Shown here one piece after another: positions 1 to 12,500 of a stretch of DNA of 64,000 nucleotides; the stretch's first letter is position 1; every line of letters begins with the position of its first letter. The position numbers were made by a program, and so were the translations under genes. The DNA lies in the NCBI GenBank assembly GCA_013396655.1, contig WBMV01002673.1, positions 1,179,637 through 1,243,636 on the forward strand, given 5' to 3'. The notes beneath the pieces were generated by a model, which worked only from the letters and a program-made list of their open reading frames with translations, made no database searches and was not told the DNA's origin. The DNA is from Campylorhamphus procurvoides (Eukaryota; Chordata; Aves; Passeriformes; Dendrocolaptidae).

Positions 1-70
1 TCCTAGAACCTCCAAATGGAAGAGACTTTAAAGGTCATCTAGTTCCAATCCCCAGAGGGGCTGGGGATCT
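1..70 (-). mobile_element. CR1 LINE 3'-end fragment (truncated by window edge)
   Basis: The plus strand reads like the reverse complement of the avian CR1 3' region: a 'tggaagagactttaaaggt' segment followed by 'catctagttccaatcccc'. This matches the familiar CR1 pattern of 'ggttggaagggacct', then 'gatcatctagttccaacccc'. CR1 is a non-LTR retrotransposon whose copies are usually 5'-truncated and end in short ATTCTATG repeats. Here the terminal repeat is eroded to 'tcctagaacc' or lies outside the window. The orientation places the element on the minus strand. Only about 60 bases are recognisable, so the subfamily cannot be named. The fragment carries no coding sequence and is certainly inactive. 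Confidence 0.75.
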
Positions 71-3000
71 TTTTTGCTCCCCAAATACACCAGCTGTTCT
101 ACTGAAAGATAACAACTATCCCTCTGAAAAAGTAAAGTTTTCGGACATATTGAAGGGTTGGGCTTGGCAGGAGGGGAACAGCTTTGGACTGGATCTGTGC
201 AAGTCACACGTGGTTTGACAGACTTTCAGTTGCTCAAACATTCCACTCCAGGTGAAGTACTTTGGCCATGAAGTTGAAATTCAACAGGGGGTAATAATCC
301 TCTAAAGCACAGTGTAAATCAAAATACAGCCTGTCAAAACATGCAAGATTATGCAACAATACTCCAGAAAACACTTCCTCAATTACTCTGATGAATTCAG
401 TACTTTTGTGGGTCTCCCAAGTAAGAGAAGCCCACATAGTCCTTGCTTTCCAGATATTTGTCAGCAGAAGACATTTATTATCTTTTCCTATTACTGGAGA
501 AAAATCCAGACCAAAAATGTGCTCATGGGCAAATACAGCCTTGTTCTAGGTCTGTTGTACCAGGTGTGTGGCTGAGAGTGGCAGGAGTAAGTCATAAAGT
601 AAGAGAGACATTTCCCCAGGCATCCTGAGGGAGTTAGGAGCGCCAAAGCGAACCACAGCCTCAGTGGCTGGGGTTGCAGGGCCCCCTCACAACCCAAGGG
701 GCAGCTCTGCAGACAAAGCTGGCTCGGCACCACTTTGGACACTCCATTTTTTGGTTTCGGTCATCATTCTCGCACAGGTAATGAAAAGCTCAGCTCCAGC
801 CCTTTGCCCAGAAATGGGCTGACACAAACACCTGAACCACTGCTCCCTGTGTCACAAGGGAGGCACTGTAGCTGTTCCTCTGGCTCCAACCCAGAGCAGT
901 CAAAGCTGATACTTCCTGTCTCTCGTCGTTCCCCTGGATCACCTCCAAACTATCGTCTTTTTTTGCTTTTTCACAGCTACTCTAAGCTCCCACACCAAAC
1001 CCAAAGTTTTAGCTTATTGCTCAAAAAAAGCCTATTGCTCTGTGTCAAATTAGCTGTTTGATCATCAACATGGTAATAATTAGCTATTTGATTAACTATG
1101 TCTGGACAGCTGCCATGTGGGACACTGTTCCATCAGGATTTCAGGCAGGATTCCTGCCTATTGTGTTGACTGGCACGTCCATGAAGTTTATCTGCTAGTG
1201 GGGTGGCTTTGCTATGCAGAAATGAGTTCCAGAAGTAAAGCTATACCAGCATGTTAGTACTGCATTCATCCTGTTACATCTGTTTTTACCATATTTGCCA
1301 AAATAGAAATATTTGCCTTGCTGTGAAGCTCCCCTATCCTGTGCTAAAAGACCTCCACAATACCACTGACTACAAGAACAGAGCAGGGAAGATGACTGCA
1401 GAAGGATAAAACAATGAGTTCTACCCAAAGGAGAGAGCCAGCCAGCTGCTACACTCCTCCATGGGATACCACTTCCCACTGAAGGTTTCCCACTGGCAGC
1501 CAGGCTTCCACTGGCTTGGTTTTGACAGTAAAATCCCAACAGTTCAAGAAGTAATCAAAAAATGAAAATTCAGAAATCACATCACTCCTTCAAAGTGGAG
1601 GGAAGAGGGATTTCAGATACAGGTGTTGTCAGTGCTTCCTGTTAGTTGGCTTATATTTCTGGTACAAAACTTGATAGGAATGTTTGTTCACATCCACATG
1701 TTGTGTGTGCCAGTACTTGTTTATTCCTCATCTGTGGTACAAGTCAGGACATACCAGTTCAGACTCAGCTTTATGGAAACATCTCTGTGGAGATTCTCTG
1801 ATGGAAATAGGTCACGTGCTTCCAGCTCACAGGTCTGGAAAACTGAGTACAGGATTGTCTGTACAACTCCGGAAAGTGTAATCAAGACACACAAATTGGC
1901 ATATCAAGCTCCAGCACATGGGCATTGTGTCTTCTAAAGACCTGTCTTTAAGCTATTTGAATTAGGAGCTCCTAGCTGGAATACCCAGTCTTCTTCATAT
2001 TCTTCAGAAACAACAAGTACATTCAATGTCTCCTGCTGCTCAAAACATGCGAGACCTTTTCACATTTACACTATTTAGGATCGTGTCAGTAACCATCAAG
2101 AGTCAAAACAGGCACAGTGGTTTCTATCCACGCTGGAAAAAGCTGGCTGAAGGATCACGGCCTGTGCCATGATTCAGCAGGAACAGAGGGGGCAGACTCT
2201 CTCCAAAGTCTGTGCTGGCAGCAGTATGTGCAGAAGCAGAGTGGCTCTCTATTTGTAAAGGCATTCCCAGCACCTTTTTCTCCCTTTGGCGTTGCCAAGG
2301 AGATGGAGCTGTTCAAGGAAGGAGAACTCATTCAGTTCATGTTTGCAAGCATAAACTGGAAATCCCAAAGGGGCAAAGTACCAACATCACACTTTACTTT
2401 CTCTATCAGAGCAACTTCTGCCTCAAGGAAAAAAACACCAATAAATTGTTAACAAAGTGGTTAACATAAGCCAGCACAGGGAAACACACAGTTCTGAAAA
2501 ATTTAAGCAGTTAAAAGTAGTTTTCAAATTCTTCCCATAGACCTTTACAGTTTGGAAGTTTTCCTTTCCAAGGAAAGTTTCCTTTCCAAGAGTCTGGGGC
2601 CTTGTTCTCCAAGAGAATGGTAAAAATAACACCCCTGGAATCTGCTTAAATTTATAATGTACACGTTGTATGACAAGCCCTGGAATAATTTTAAAATAAT
2701 GTTATATCTCCATATCAAAGACTGAGAGTGACTAAGAGCAAGATCTGAAAAGGTTCGCTTATTTCCAAGTCTGAATTCTTGCTTCAGTGGGGTTTAACAG
2801 TATCCCACTTGCAAGAATACAGCCTTGTGTTCTGTTCCCCTTACTTTTGGGGCAAAAAAGGTCCCTATTGATTCAGAAGTAAAAGTCTTATTTCTTCTTT
2901 CTTGAAAGCCTCATTTATGAGAATGACTGGAATAGGATGAATACTGTTCTTGGAGAGCAAAGGTTATTCTACTTCCACAATTAGAGGTTTCTTTCAGAAA

Positions 3001-6000
3001 AAAACAGCGAGACAGAGAAATTTTGTTGTCTATGTTAAGCTTTTCCATGGATATTACCTGTGAAAACCTGCAAGCATCCTGTCATTTTGAAGATGATAAC
3101 TACATTGATAATATCCCTTAGATTTAGTAGTGCTGTGCAAGCATGGAGAAGGAAAAGAGGTTTTACTCCAAAGGCTTTTTGCCCCATGGCCCCTGCCCCA
3201 GATCCCCCCCATCTCTGCTCCCAGCCCTCAGCTGCTCCCTGCACCCAGGAACAACCTTCTCCTGCCAAAGGGCTGTCCCTGTCCTCCCTGTCCTCCCTGG
3301 CCAACACGCAGGAGGGTATCACCTGAGGATCCAGGTTACCTGAGGACTTGTTTTCAAGCTCAAGTTATTCTGAAGGCTGAGATCGTATCTGAGAGACCTA
3401 CAGGTGAGAATAATTCATGCTGATACTGAATGTTCAGCAATTTTTATATTTGCTATTGTGCCATGATTAATGCCAGAGCTTTTTATGTTTAAATAATTTA
3501 TAGACTGTACATAAATTCAAGCTGAGAATGAACTGAGCTTAGAAATGAAGCCTGTTAACCCCCCACTGCTGAAAGCAGTCTCCTTTGAAAATTGTATGTA
3601 AACTGTCTAAACATGTCAGTAGGAGAAGTTGCTTGTTCTTAACATGCTTTGGGTCAAATTTCACACCAGCATATTCACCTCTCCAGGAAGTGACTTGTGC
3701 CTACAGATGTTTTATTTACTTCAGCCTGGCATTAGTTCCTCATGCCCAAAACTGTGTAGTTACTTTTGTTCAAGAAACTGATCTGACTGAAAGAAAAGAC
3801 CGCCGTAAAAAGAAGCAGGGCAAATTCCAACGGGCTAAAATGCTTGAAGGTGGAAGTTATCTATCTCTCAGCATAAGAAAAGGCAGAATAAGTATTCTCA
3901 CCCATTACAAAAGGAGGGAAAGCCTCTTTTCTAACTAATCTGACACAGAACTTCTAACTCTGTAAAATTTCAAGTACTAAATATTGGGGGTGAACTGTCC
4001 AGTCCAGTAATGGAAATAATCTTGTCAATAAAAACATTTTCTGGGTGTTTCTTATTTGGGAAGTCAGCTGCATTTACAGCAATCTCTGCACTTGCAGAGC
4101 TCACATGGATCTCTGCATGAAGCAGTTGTGTCATTTCCTTTGAAACACAGAACTCCTGGAGTTAAAAACATGTGGAAAGTGTGCTCTTAAAACAGCAGAG
4201 ATGTGTCAAAATAGAAAGAGAGACAATGAGAGGGAGGAACAGGAGGATGATAATCAAAAGCACTGTGAAGCAAAACCAGAATTGATATATTTTCACGAGA
4301 CACTTTACAAATTATTAGCCCAGGCCAAGTGTCATAAACCCAGAACAAACATGATTGACTGACTGACGCAGACCCACTGAATGCAGCAGAGTTCCACAAG
4401 TGTGGTGTAAGATAAATGAGGGCTTAAATTCTCCCTGAGATAATTGTGTTCTACACTGACATCTGACTCTCCTGGCAAGACACACAAATATTTAGCGTGC
4501 TAGTTAGGGAGTTTAGAGGTATTGCTCAGGCAACAAGAGCACAGCAAGGAATGAGGCAGGCTGGACCACAGTTCATCCAAGTTGCAGGTGGGAAGTGAAA
4601 GTGCCTTTGTTGTTACCCTGGGCTGGTAAAAGTGAGGATAGAATAAATCAATTCCAGAGATATTTTTTTCAGATCTTATTAAGACTAGCTTTTTGTCAGT
4701 GGTTTATCACAGACAAAATGGAGCTCAAGCTACTGACAGCACATCAGAAAGCAGCCGGTACCTGATGCCTCGCTGACAGACACACCCAAACCAACAAGTC
4801 TCTAACTAAATGTCAGCAGTAAAAACGATTTCACTTTGCAGAAATGCTTTGCACAATAAGGAGGTACAGAAGTCAAGGCAAAACAAAGCATTTTGCTGAA
4901 GTGTAATTCCTGAGTAATCACTGGAGTGCCACCACTCTGGCACAGATCTACACTGTTACTACCGGGAGAATTTTCTCATAGCTTAACATGGGACTGACAT
5001 AACCTCAGGAACTGCCAAGCAGGACTTCACTGATTCAAAGAGATAAGGCACAGACAGAAAAGGAGATCAAAACCAAAACTGAAGACAGACTACCACTCTT
5101 TAGTGTTTGGTTGAGTTTTGATACAGGAAGACCAGAAATGCATGGATGTAAAGCTTATATTCTCAGGTGATTGAAAGATACCACCTTGCATTAAATGTAA
5201 AACCCTTTTCTTCTAAAATCCTTTGTTTTAGCAAACAGAATGAGGTTCAGGCAGGTCAGATATACAAGTAAAATCAAGTGTAAACCATCAGACTGTCCCT
5301 GGCTCACCCTTACACAAAAGCAAATAGTCTTCCATTCAAGGAAGTGTCACCAAGACTGTTTGGAACACAGAGCAGATGTTGCCCAAGTACATCATACAAG
5401 TTCTTCAGGAAAAGGGAGCTTAGATGCCTGTATTCCCTTTTCCCATGAATGGAAAATAACAGCATTGTTAGTAACTTCACAGCTGCGAAAGGGTTAAAAA
5501 TCAAGTATTTGTTTCTTAGTACTGAAAGTAATTTAGCAGACAAAATGCAGCTTGTTTTCAAACTTCCAGTCATACCTCTTAATAACATAAGAGGCATGTT
5601 ATATAGGAATGATGTTAACAAGTAGAATAACTGTTACATTGTTTTATGATAATTTTTATATTATTATCATCTTGTTTTTCAACTAAATACCTTTTTTAAC
5701 ACAATTTAGCTGTCTGTAGACCTAGGTTATTGTGCAGCTAATTTTAAAGTTAGCAAAAGTTCAGAGTTATGGTTTATTCCTGTGTCCTTCAAGCCAAAAG
5801 AGGCTGAGAAACTCCCAGCTACCAAGGACAGGTAAACAAATGAGCAAGTGGGCAAACATAAGAACTGGGAAAATAAAAACTATCTGAAAGATTTCACCCC
5901 TAACAGTGTTCCAAGTCTGGCTATAAATCAGAACAGATTGCCTGTGGCATCTTTGTGACAAGACCCAGCCTCCAAAACCAGATCGAGAGATTATCTCCAT

Positions 6001-6035
6001 CACAAAACAAGATGTACTTGAGTCTTACGCTCCAT
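71..6035. other. Gene-free stretch, unique sequence
   Basis: No frame here resembles a known protein family. Short open frames occur on both strands and overlap one another, as expected by chance. The notable contents are a small direct-repeat/hairpin structure at 2560-2590 and a pair of opposite-strand splice-like signals at 3312-3403, both listed separately. A pyrimidine-rich stretch with runs of C lies at about 3180-3300. No CpG island, tRNA or clear interspersed repeat was seen. Confidence 0.6.
2560..2590. repeat. Short direct repeat with internal inverted repeat
   Basis: A 13-bp word (tttcctttccaag) occurs at 2560-2572 and again, exactly, at 2578-2590, a period of 18 bp. Between and within the copies the sequence forms a small inverted repeat (ctttcc, two A, ggaaag). 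This looks like a local slippage duplication rather than a functional site. No longer copy was noticed elsewhere in the window. Confidence 0.7.
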
Positions 6036-6039
6036 AAGA

Positions 6040-6165
6040 AAAGCTAATCTTTATTAATTAGTTGTCATGGAAACTCGGCCTTGGGAAGGCTATGAATGGT
6101 ACACCGAGATCACATACAAATTGCTTTTAGTAAATGCCTTCATCATGATTTGGATAAACAAACAG
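6040..6165. promoter_or_regulatory. Candidate cis-regulatory element with RFX X-box, homeodomain and forkhead words
   Basis: At 6061-6074 the sequence gttgtcatggaaac is a near-palindromic RFX X-box (family consensus GTTGCCATGGCAAC, two mismatches). A homeodomain word (ttattaattag) lies immediately upstream at about 6051-6061. A forkhead-like word (gataaacaaac) lies at 6153-6163. Clusters of intact full-length motifs in otherwise featureless DNA are typical of developmental enhancers, and RFX sites also mark ciliary genes. The motifs are seen directly. Enhancer function and conservation are inferred and cannot be tested here. Confidence 0.3.
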
Positions 6166-7097
6166 TAAGAGAGGCAGAAGTTGGCGTATTTCAGAAGTCT
6201 TGTTGAGAAACAAATGCCCCAGGGGTTCAAAAACAATCAAATGAAAAAAGGAAATTCATTAGAAAAAGTTTAAGATACTGCAAACAACAATGATTCCAGT
6301 TGTTTCAGGCTTTCTGGCAAGGACCTGTGGTATTAGGTAATGCCTGAACGCTGAACAACCGAGAATACCAAACCAGCAACAGCCCGAAGGACACAGCACT
6401 CCAAACACAGCGAGTGAAGGCTCTTACCGCCCGCTGAATGATGCATTAACAGAGGGAGGCCAGCTGGAGGGTGGAAGGCCAAGGATCTGAGCAAGAGTCT
6501 TGCACTATTTCTTCACAGAAAGTAAGACTTCCAGGAGTGCATAACTCCAGCTGACTTTGTTTCCTTTCCTCTTTCCAGAACTATCTGTGTAGAGGATACT
6601 GTCCCAGCAGCTTCCCCCTCACAGCCAAGAGAAAACAGCCACACAGGCTGCTCTCCCCGGCCCCGAGACACCATCTCATCAGCAGAGTGGAGCTGAACAA
6701 AGCAGAGCGACAGACAGACCCAGCGGAACCTGCCGAGCTGGCAGAATGCAATGGGCAGGCTGGAAAACAGCTGAGGACGCACATCGTCTTATTTCTGTGT
6801 GGGGCTGGGTTGCCTATTTTCTATTGCATTTGGAGGGCAAGGGGAGGAAGGAGAAGAGGGAGAGGCACAAACATTTTCAGGCTTCTGGTTTATCCTCTGG
6901 CAAGGTGGTACCAGCCCTGTTATAGCGGGAGTAAGTGCAGAAACAAAGCCCAGCCTGTTGAGTTCAGTGTGGATGGAACTGCACAGCTCTGCCCTCTGCT
7001 CTGGGACTGCAATGCCCACCTCTGGCTTTCCCACCTGCACATATGATTTGTTCCCTGAACTTTCTTTTGTTGCAAGGATGGATTACAACAATTTAAT

Positions 7098-7150
7098 ACG
7101 TATATTATGCATATTACATATATACATACATTGCTATATGTATATTGTTA
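7098..7150. repeat. AT-rich alternating purine-pyrimidine stretch
   Basis: The segment is dominated by imperfect TA, CATA and TATG steps (words such as acgtatattatgc, acatatatacatac and ctatatgtatattg). It is a degenerate low-complexity tract, likely a decayed microsatellite, with no sign of a gene. Confidence 0.6.
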
Positions 7151-7392
7151 TAGCAGTGCAGAATGGGTACCTTAGCTATGAATTTATGAAGGGAAGTTTA
7201 GAGGTAATTTCCACTTTTATTCAGAAAGCCCATGACATTGCCTGTAGGATTATTAGATGTTCTATTCTGGATCAGAAAACTGTTTCATTTTATAAATAAA
7301 TGAAGAGTAAACAAATGGTTTGACTCTCCTGAAGACGGTTAAAATCGAAATAAGGTAGCATGTTTTCCCTGACACAAATCAACTAGCTACTC

Positions 7393-7430
7393 CAAAATAA
7401 AATAAAATAATATAAATAATATAAAATAAC
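7393..7430. repeat. (AAAAT)n / (AATAT)n low-complexity tract
   Basis: A run of imperfect AAAAT units followed by AATAT units, about 38 bp long and bounded by ordinary sequence. This is a simple repeat. The A-richness could mark the tail of an unrecognisable old retroelement, but no element body is visible upstream. Confidence 0.75.
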
Positions 7431-9480
7431 ACCCCTACAGCTGGCTCAGGACAGGTTAATTTCACAATTCAGACTAATTTTCATGCAGCAGCTGCAGACA
7501 GGTGCCAAAGGAGGAGCTGGCAGCAGGGGGACAGCTCAGGCATGGCAGCAGTGTCTCCTTGGGAGCTCCTGTTTACCCAGACACTGGAGCAGCTTCTGCT
7601 GTGCCACCAGTCCCGGAGCTGTCCCCTGCTCCCTCACTGTCAGCAGAGTTAGCTGGGGTGTTACTGCAGGATCTGCACCTCCTGAACAGACACTGTCTCT
7701 GAAAACACCATTTTCTGTGTCGTAATAGGTGACAAATATTTAAAGCCATCTGCTTCCAAACAGTCTTCCTGAAGCTAGAAGGAATCTTTACCATGGCACT
7801 TGTTAAACTGAAATCTAGAATGAACAAAAATGGATTAGTGTTGATAGGGAGGGTTTACATGGTCGTGTGTGGAGCTGAATGAACTCAGACTCCCAGGAAC
7901 TGCCATCCCCTACCAGCACACAGCACAGACAAACTTTGTGTGCTATGAGAGTGTTACAACTAATAGCAATAGGTACCTGGTACCAGCTGAAACCCTGTAC
8001 TAACCACGAGGACTCCAGAATAACTTTGTGCCTGATAAAAGAACAGGATGAAAGACGCCTGTCTTAGCATCTTGGTCATGATTATTTCAGCCTGCTGGTT
8101 ATTTCAGGTGCAGTCCAGTTCTTTTCACTGCTTGAAAGTACCTGCACACTAAGGAGTGTTAATACTAGACTGTTACCCCCAACTACTCTCAGCAACTGAC
8201 CTAGCAGAAAAATCTGAGATAAATCTACACAAGGGAGAGTGTCACTTAGATACAGAGGAAACACTTTTATTAGACAGCATATAGGCTGATTTTCAAAAGG
8301 TTTTATTTCCCTTACACTTGATTCGAACTATCATGAATTGCCTTTCCATCATTTTATACAATTCCTATTACAGAGGTCTCTGAGACTTTCAACTCACCTA
8401 ACTTAATTCCCATGAAAACATATAAAGAATATCCCAAATGCCATTTAATGACCTATATTTGCCATTTAAATGTCAAAGTAAAAACTGGAATATATATAAG
8501 CTAGGATGTGAGAAGCAAGCAAGAATTCAATCCTTATGTAAACAGCTGCAGCTTACCTCCACTACAGGGACAAATTGTGAACTGAAAGACTTTCTTCTCT
8601 CCCCAAAACTCCAGAAATACCCATTTCTAATCCAATTTGCTCATTTTTGAATGTTTATCTGATAAAGCACCAAATTGTTTTTGTTGTTACTGTTGCTTTT
8701 CAAAATATGTTTATTAAAACTTTGGTTTCTTCATACAATTGGTTATTTGCTTCTCAAATTATTATATTTGATCTCTTTAAGAAGCACAGAGAATACAGAG
8801 GGTTTGATGCTCCCCTTCCGTAAACAGACCTGTGGAAGTTATACTGAAAACCAGAAAGGTCATATTCTAAGTTTGTTCAGAAGGTTGTCTATTAAAAAGG
8901 CTGAAACTCAGCCAGCACAGAGAGGCAGGCTCTGCAAGCAAGGCTTGTTTGAGGCCCTCCATGACCACAAAACTGAGAATTTTTCAGTAGCAGGGAAGCA
9001 AAGATACTTATGAGACCCCACTGAAGAGGTAAAGCGCTTGGTTTGTATTTCAGAAAGGTCATGTATGTGACCAGGTAGCATTTCAGTCAAAATTAAACAC
9101 TGTTCTGAACGTGCCAAGTGTGTGTCTGAGGCAAGCCTACCATGGGAGATTTCCAAGAGTGACAGATTGCTCATTAGCCCCCACCTATTTAGTGTCAGGG
9201 TGGAAAATTGGCTCAGCAGAGGGGTTGGAAGTGTTAGAAGAAGGAAAAGCAGTCATCATTCATTGCTGGAGCAAAGGTTGTCTGCATTTCTACCTTGAGT
9301 CTTGGCAAGACTATCCTCAGAAGGGCATTTCAGTATTTCACTTTATTTTAACGTGTGTAATCTGAAAGATGCTCTTCAGTTGGGAAGCATTTCAGCTAAT
9401 TGTTCAAAATGCCTGTGCAGGCTCCAGCCCCAGTCAGCTGAGGTGCCTGGAAGAAGGCTGGCCTAGTCAAGGAGTGCTTG
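7431..9480. other. Gene-free stretch
   Basis: No recognisable coding region or repeat. Short open frames on both strands are mutually overlapping. A donor-like minus-strand site sits near 8550-8560 (gtggag followed by gtaagc), but the nearest upstream acceptor lacks a pyrimidine tract, so no exon is proposed. Confidence 0.55.
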
Positions 9481-9499
9481 CATGTTGTAAGGCACTGTG

Positions 9500-9580
9500 C
9501 ATTATTTTAATCTTCTTGCATTTTGCATAACACCACAAAAACATTGTCATTGACAATTAATCTGATGCAAATTCCTGTCT
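9500..9580. promoter_or_regulatory. Candidate enhancer with octamer and SOX-like palindrome
   Basis: A perfect POU octamer, ATGCAAAT, is present at 9565-9572. Just upstream at 9543-9557 is a 15-bp inverted repeat, ATTGTCA-T-TGACAAT, resembling two opposed SOX-type half sites. It overlaps a homeodomain-like AATTAAT word. A second POU-like word (tttgcataa) lies at 9522-9530. OCT/SOX composites are established in stem-cell and neural enhancers. Here the assignment rests only on motif proximity, and conservation is not known. Confidence 0.3.
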
Positions 9581-9599
9581 TGGATCCCTTCTCCTGGAA

Positions 9600-12500
9600 C
9601 TTTTATTCAGGCAATAATTCTTGTGGGGTCAAAAGTTGAACCTAAGGCTATGTATAGGTTCTGGTAATGTTTAACTTTGTGGTGTGGTTTAATCATACAG
9701 ATTTTCATTCTTCACGTATAGGTTATGTACAGGGTGAAATCCTCTTCTTAAGGAACCCTATTTAAATGCTACTAGATTGCAATCATGTTAATTGAAACTC
9801 TGCTTATCAAAGTAATTATATACTCATCTGTATGACCTCAACAATGTTACTGAAAGTTTCTCAGCAGCAAGACCTATTCTGGCTGTGCAGGATTCCATCT
9901 CTGAAGGCAAAAGAAAACTGTGACTCCCAAGGAGCTTGAATTCTTTGGAGCACAGCCAACAGTGTCACAATTCTGGTGCTTTGGGAAACTGTTGACAAAG
10001 TATCAATGGCCCCTTTGCAGGAAATCTTGACCTCAACATAATACAAGCTTTGATTACACAAAAGCTGGCCAAGCCCTTCAGGACTTTCCCCACACTTTTA
10101 CCTGTGACAAACCCATTCTTCACTATTGGATGTCACTTTTCACACGTCTTCTCATAAAGGGCCAAGTGTTTTTTGGATCTGGACTTGGACTTGATGATCC
10201 CTGTGGGTCCCATACAGCTCAGGATATTCCATTATTCTCTGATTCTTTTCTAAAATATAAGACACTACTTTCCTTGGAATATCTACAGCCTACAAACAAT
10301 GTACGTTGTCATATAATGAAGTGCAATTTGTAACTAATCCTAGCGGCCGAGAAGTCAAAGAGATTCGCCCAAATGCTGTCTCATTTAGTACCTCCTCCCA
10401 ATTAGAGGCCTGAACAAATGGATATATTTGTTAATTCCTGTCAATGGATACATTATAGTTGTACCCATTGTAACACTTACATTTTAGTGGCCGTTCTCTG
10501 CAATATAAGTCATGGATCAGTCTGTCCTGCCTTAAAAGTGAGGCATTAATATACACTGAAATAATAATTGCAAATGTTAATGATTTGGATACACAATTTT
10601 CTTCTGCTCTCCCAGCCTGCTAATAGCACTCCTGTATTACTGAAGATGAAGACAATCTAACTCCTGCAGCAGTATTTCAGATGAGGAGTGCGTGTGTGTG
10701 TGCATCACCCCTTTTAATTTACATACATACAGGCAGGTTAATCAGGAATTACCTGGCTGCCATTAATTCCAGTTTCCATTACTGTCAAGGATGTGTTAAT
10801 GCTTCAGACACTCTGTGTTTTCATTATTCAGACACTTTGCATACTAAGCAATACAACCTTTCCCTTTATACCTCCTTAAGTCTCTTCCAGGCAAAAGTCC
10901 TTCCTTCCTTAAAACAGTGAGAGCTCATCTGACACCTTGTTCCCTTACTAGCACATCTTCACTGGCACAATGACTATGGTTGATCCAAACCTCATTCCAT
11001 TTTTCAGTTAATAGTCTTTTCAGGCTAATTCTTTAATCTTCTGATACGTGAACTAGCTCTTAGTTTAATCTCACCAATTTACTTGCTTTTGATACAGAAG
11101 TGGATATCTCCTGTACCCTCTTCTGGTATCATGCTCTTCCCCATATTACAGCATTTTTGTCTGCAAGAAGACTGCCCATTGCCATGCACTATGCAGCTTT
11201 TTCTTTTGGTTTAAGAAGGGAGAAGATAACTGTCTGGGATAAGAAATTCCCAGTTCTGATGATACACTCTGCAGCTTAATTCAGTATCAGAATGCAAAGT
11301 CTTTTTGGATGGAAGCCATTGCAGAAATAAAATATATGAATTGCCATTCTTCCTTAGTATCAAAGCTATTAGAAAATTTAACTCCAGCCATTGTATTGCC
11401 TGTCTCAATGGAAAAGACACTTCACTCAAAGCACTCTACTTTCTTTGGACAGAATTTAGAGTTCATGGTAACCTCAGCCAAAAAGTATTTGTCTACAGCT
11501 GCTTCAGTCCCTCTGAAACCAAGACCTTCCCAGGGGCGTTTTCTATGTGAATTTATGCTCCTAAGATAGCTGTCCTTTTACAGCCATTTTTGCAAAAAAA
11601 GATATTCAGTGCATTGACTGCAATACCCATTCTATGTGCCTGTATAACCCAGGGGTTGTTACAACCATATATGCAATCATACAAATTCGTTGTTTTGCAT
11701 ATTAAATGAGACATTAGCAACCCTTTTAAAGTTTTTAATGAAGAGGTGTGTATTCTGGTATTACTTGCACAGTTGTTACTCAGGTAGTATGAGTTGCTAT
11801 AGGCGTTCCTGTAAGATCTAAGCTGATGTCCTGGGATTGTCACTTTAGCTCCAACTCAATATTGGCCCTGTTTAATTTATGCTACAAGAAGTTAATTAGC
11901 TAAGCCCTGACAGTCTTCTTCAGCCAGTTTTGCAGGAAAGCAGTTCCCACCCAGCGCTGAAATGTTCTGTTCTTTATATTTTTTTGTAGCTATTTGGAAA
12001 GCTGCAGCATCAGAGCACAGAAATCCCAGAGCACAGGATGACCTTGCCAGCCAGGAGATTGGAACCTCCACATGTTCACAGGGTGCCAAAGGTCAGGGCA
12101 TTGTTAAGATACCTGCACAGCATCTTCCTGCCTGATAGCTGAGCATGCTTAAAGATCACATCCCTACAGCACATCATACAGATTAGATGACAAACAACTG
12201 ATAAACATATGTTCAGAACAGCTCTATGTTACAGTCATTCCTAAGTTTTAGGCAAAACCTGCAATACCCACAGTCATTATTCAGACAAATATGTTACAGC
12301 CAAGACATGGCCCCACACAGCAGCAATGTTACAACTGCACACAACAGAACCAAGGCTTCTGCAGATAACAAAGTACATTTTCACTGAGGAAGTTTCTGAG
12401 TTTCCAAGGGAATGTCTGCTCAGCAGGGTCTCTGCTTCTGATAAATGCCTGGCACAAGTCCGCCTGGAAACAGAACTTTGTTTAGAAATCTCTGCTCCTT

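Noticed and set aside
6420..6800. Possible minus-strand promoter and first exon (donor-like gcg followed by gtaaga at 6425)
   Set aside because: CpG density is only slightly raised, no TATA or initiator is evident, and the start of the exon cannot be placed.
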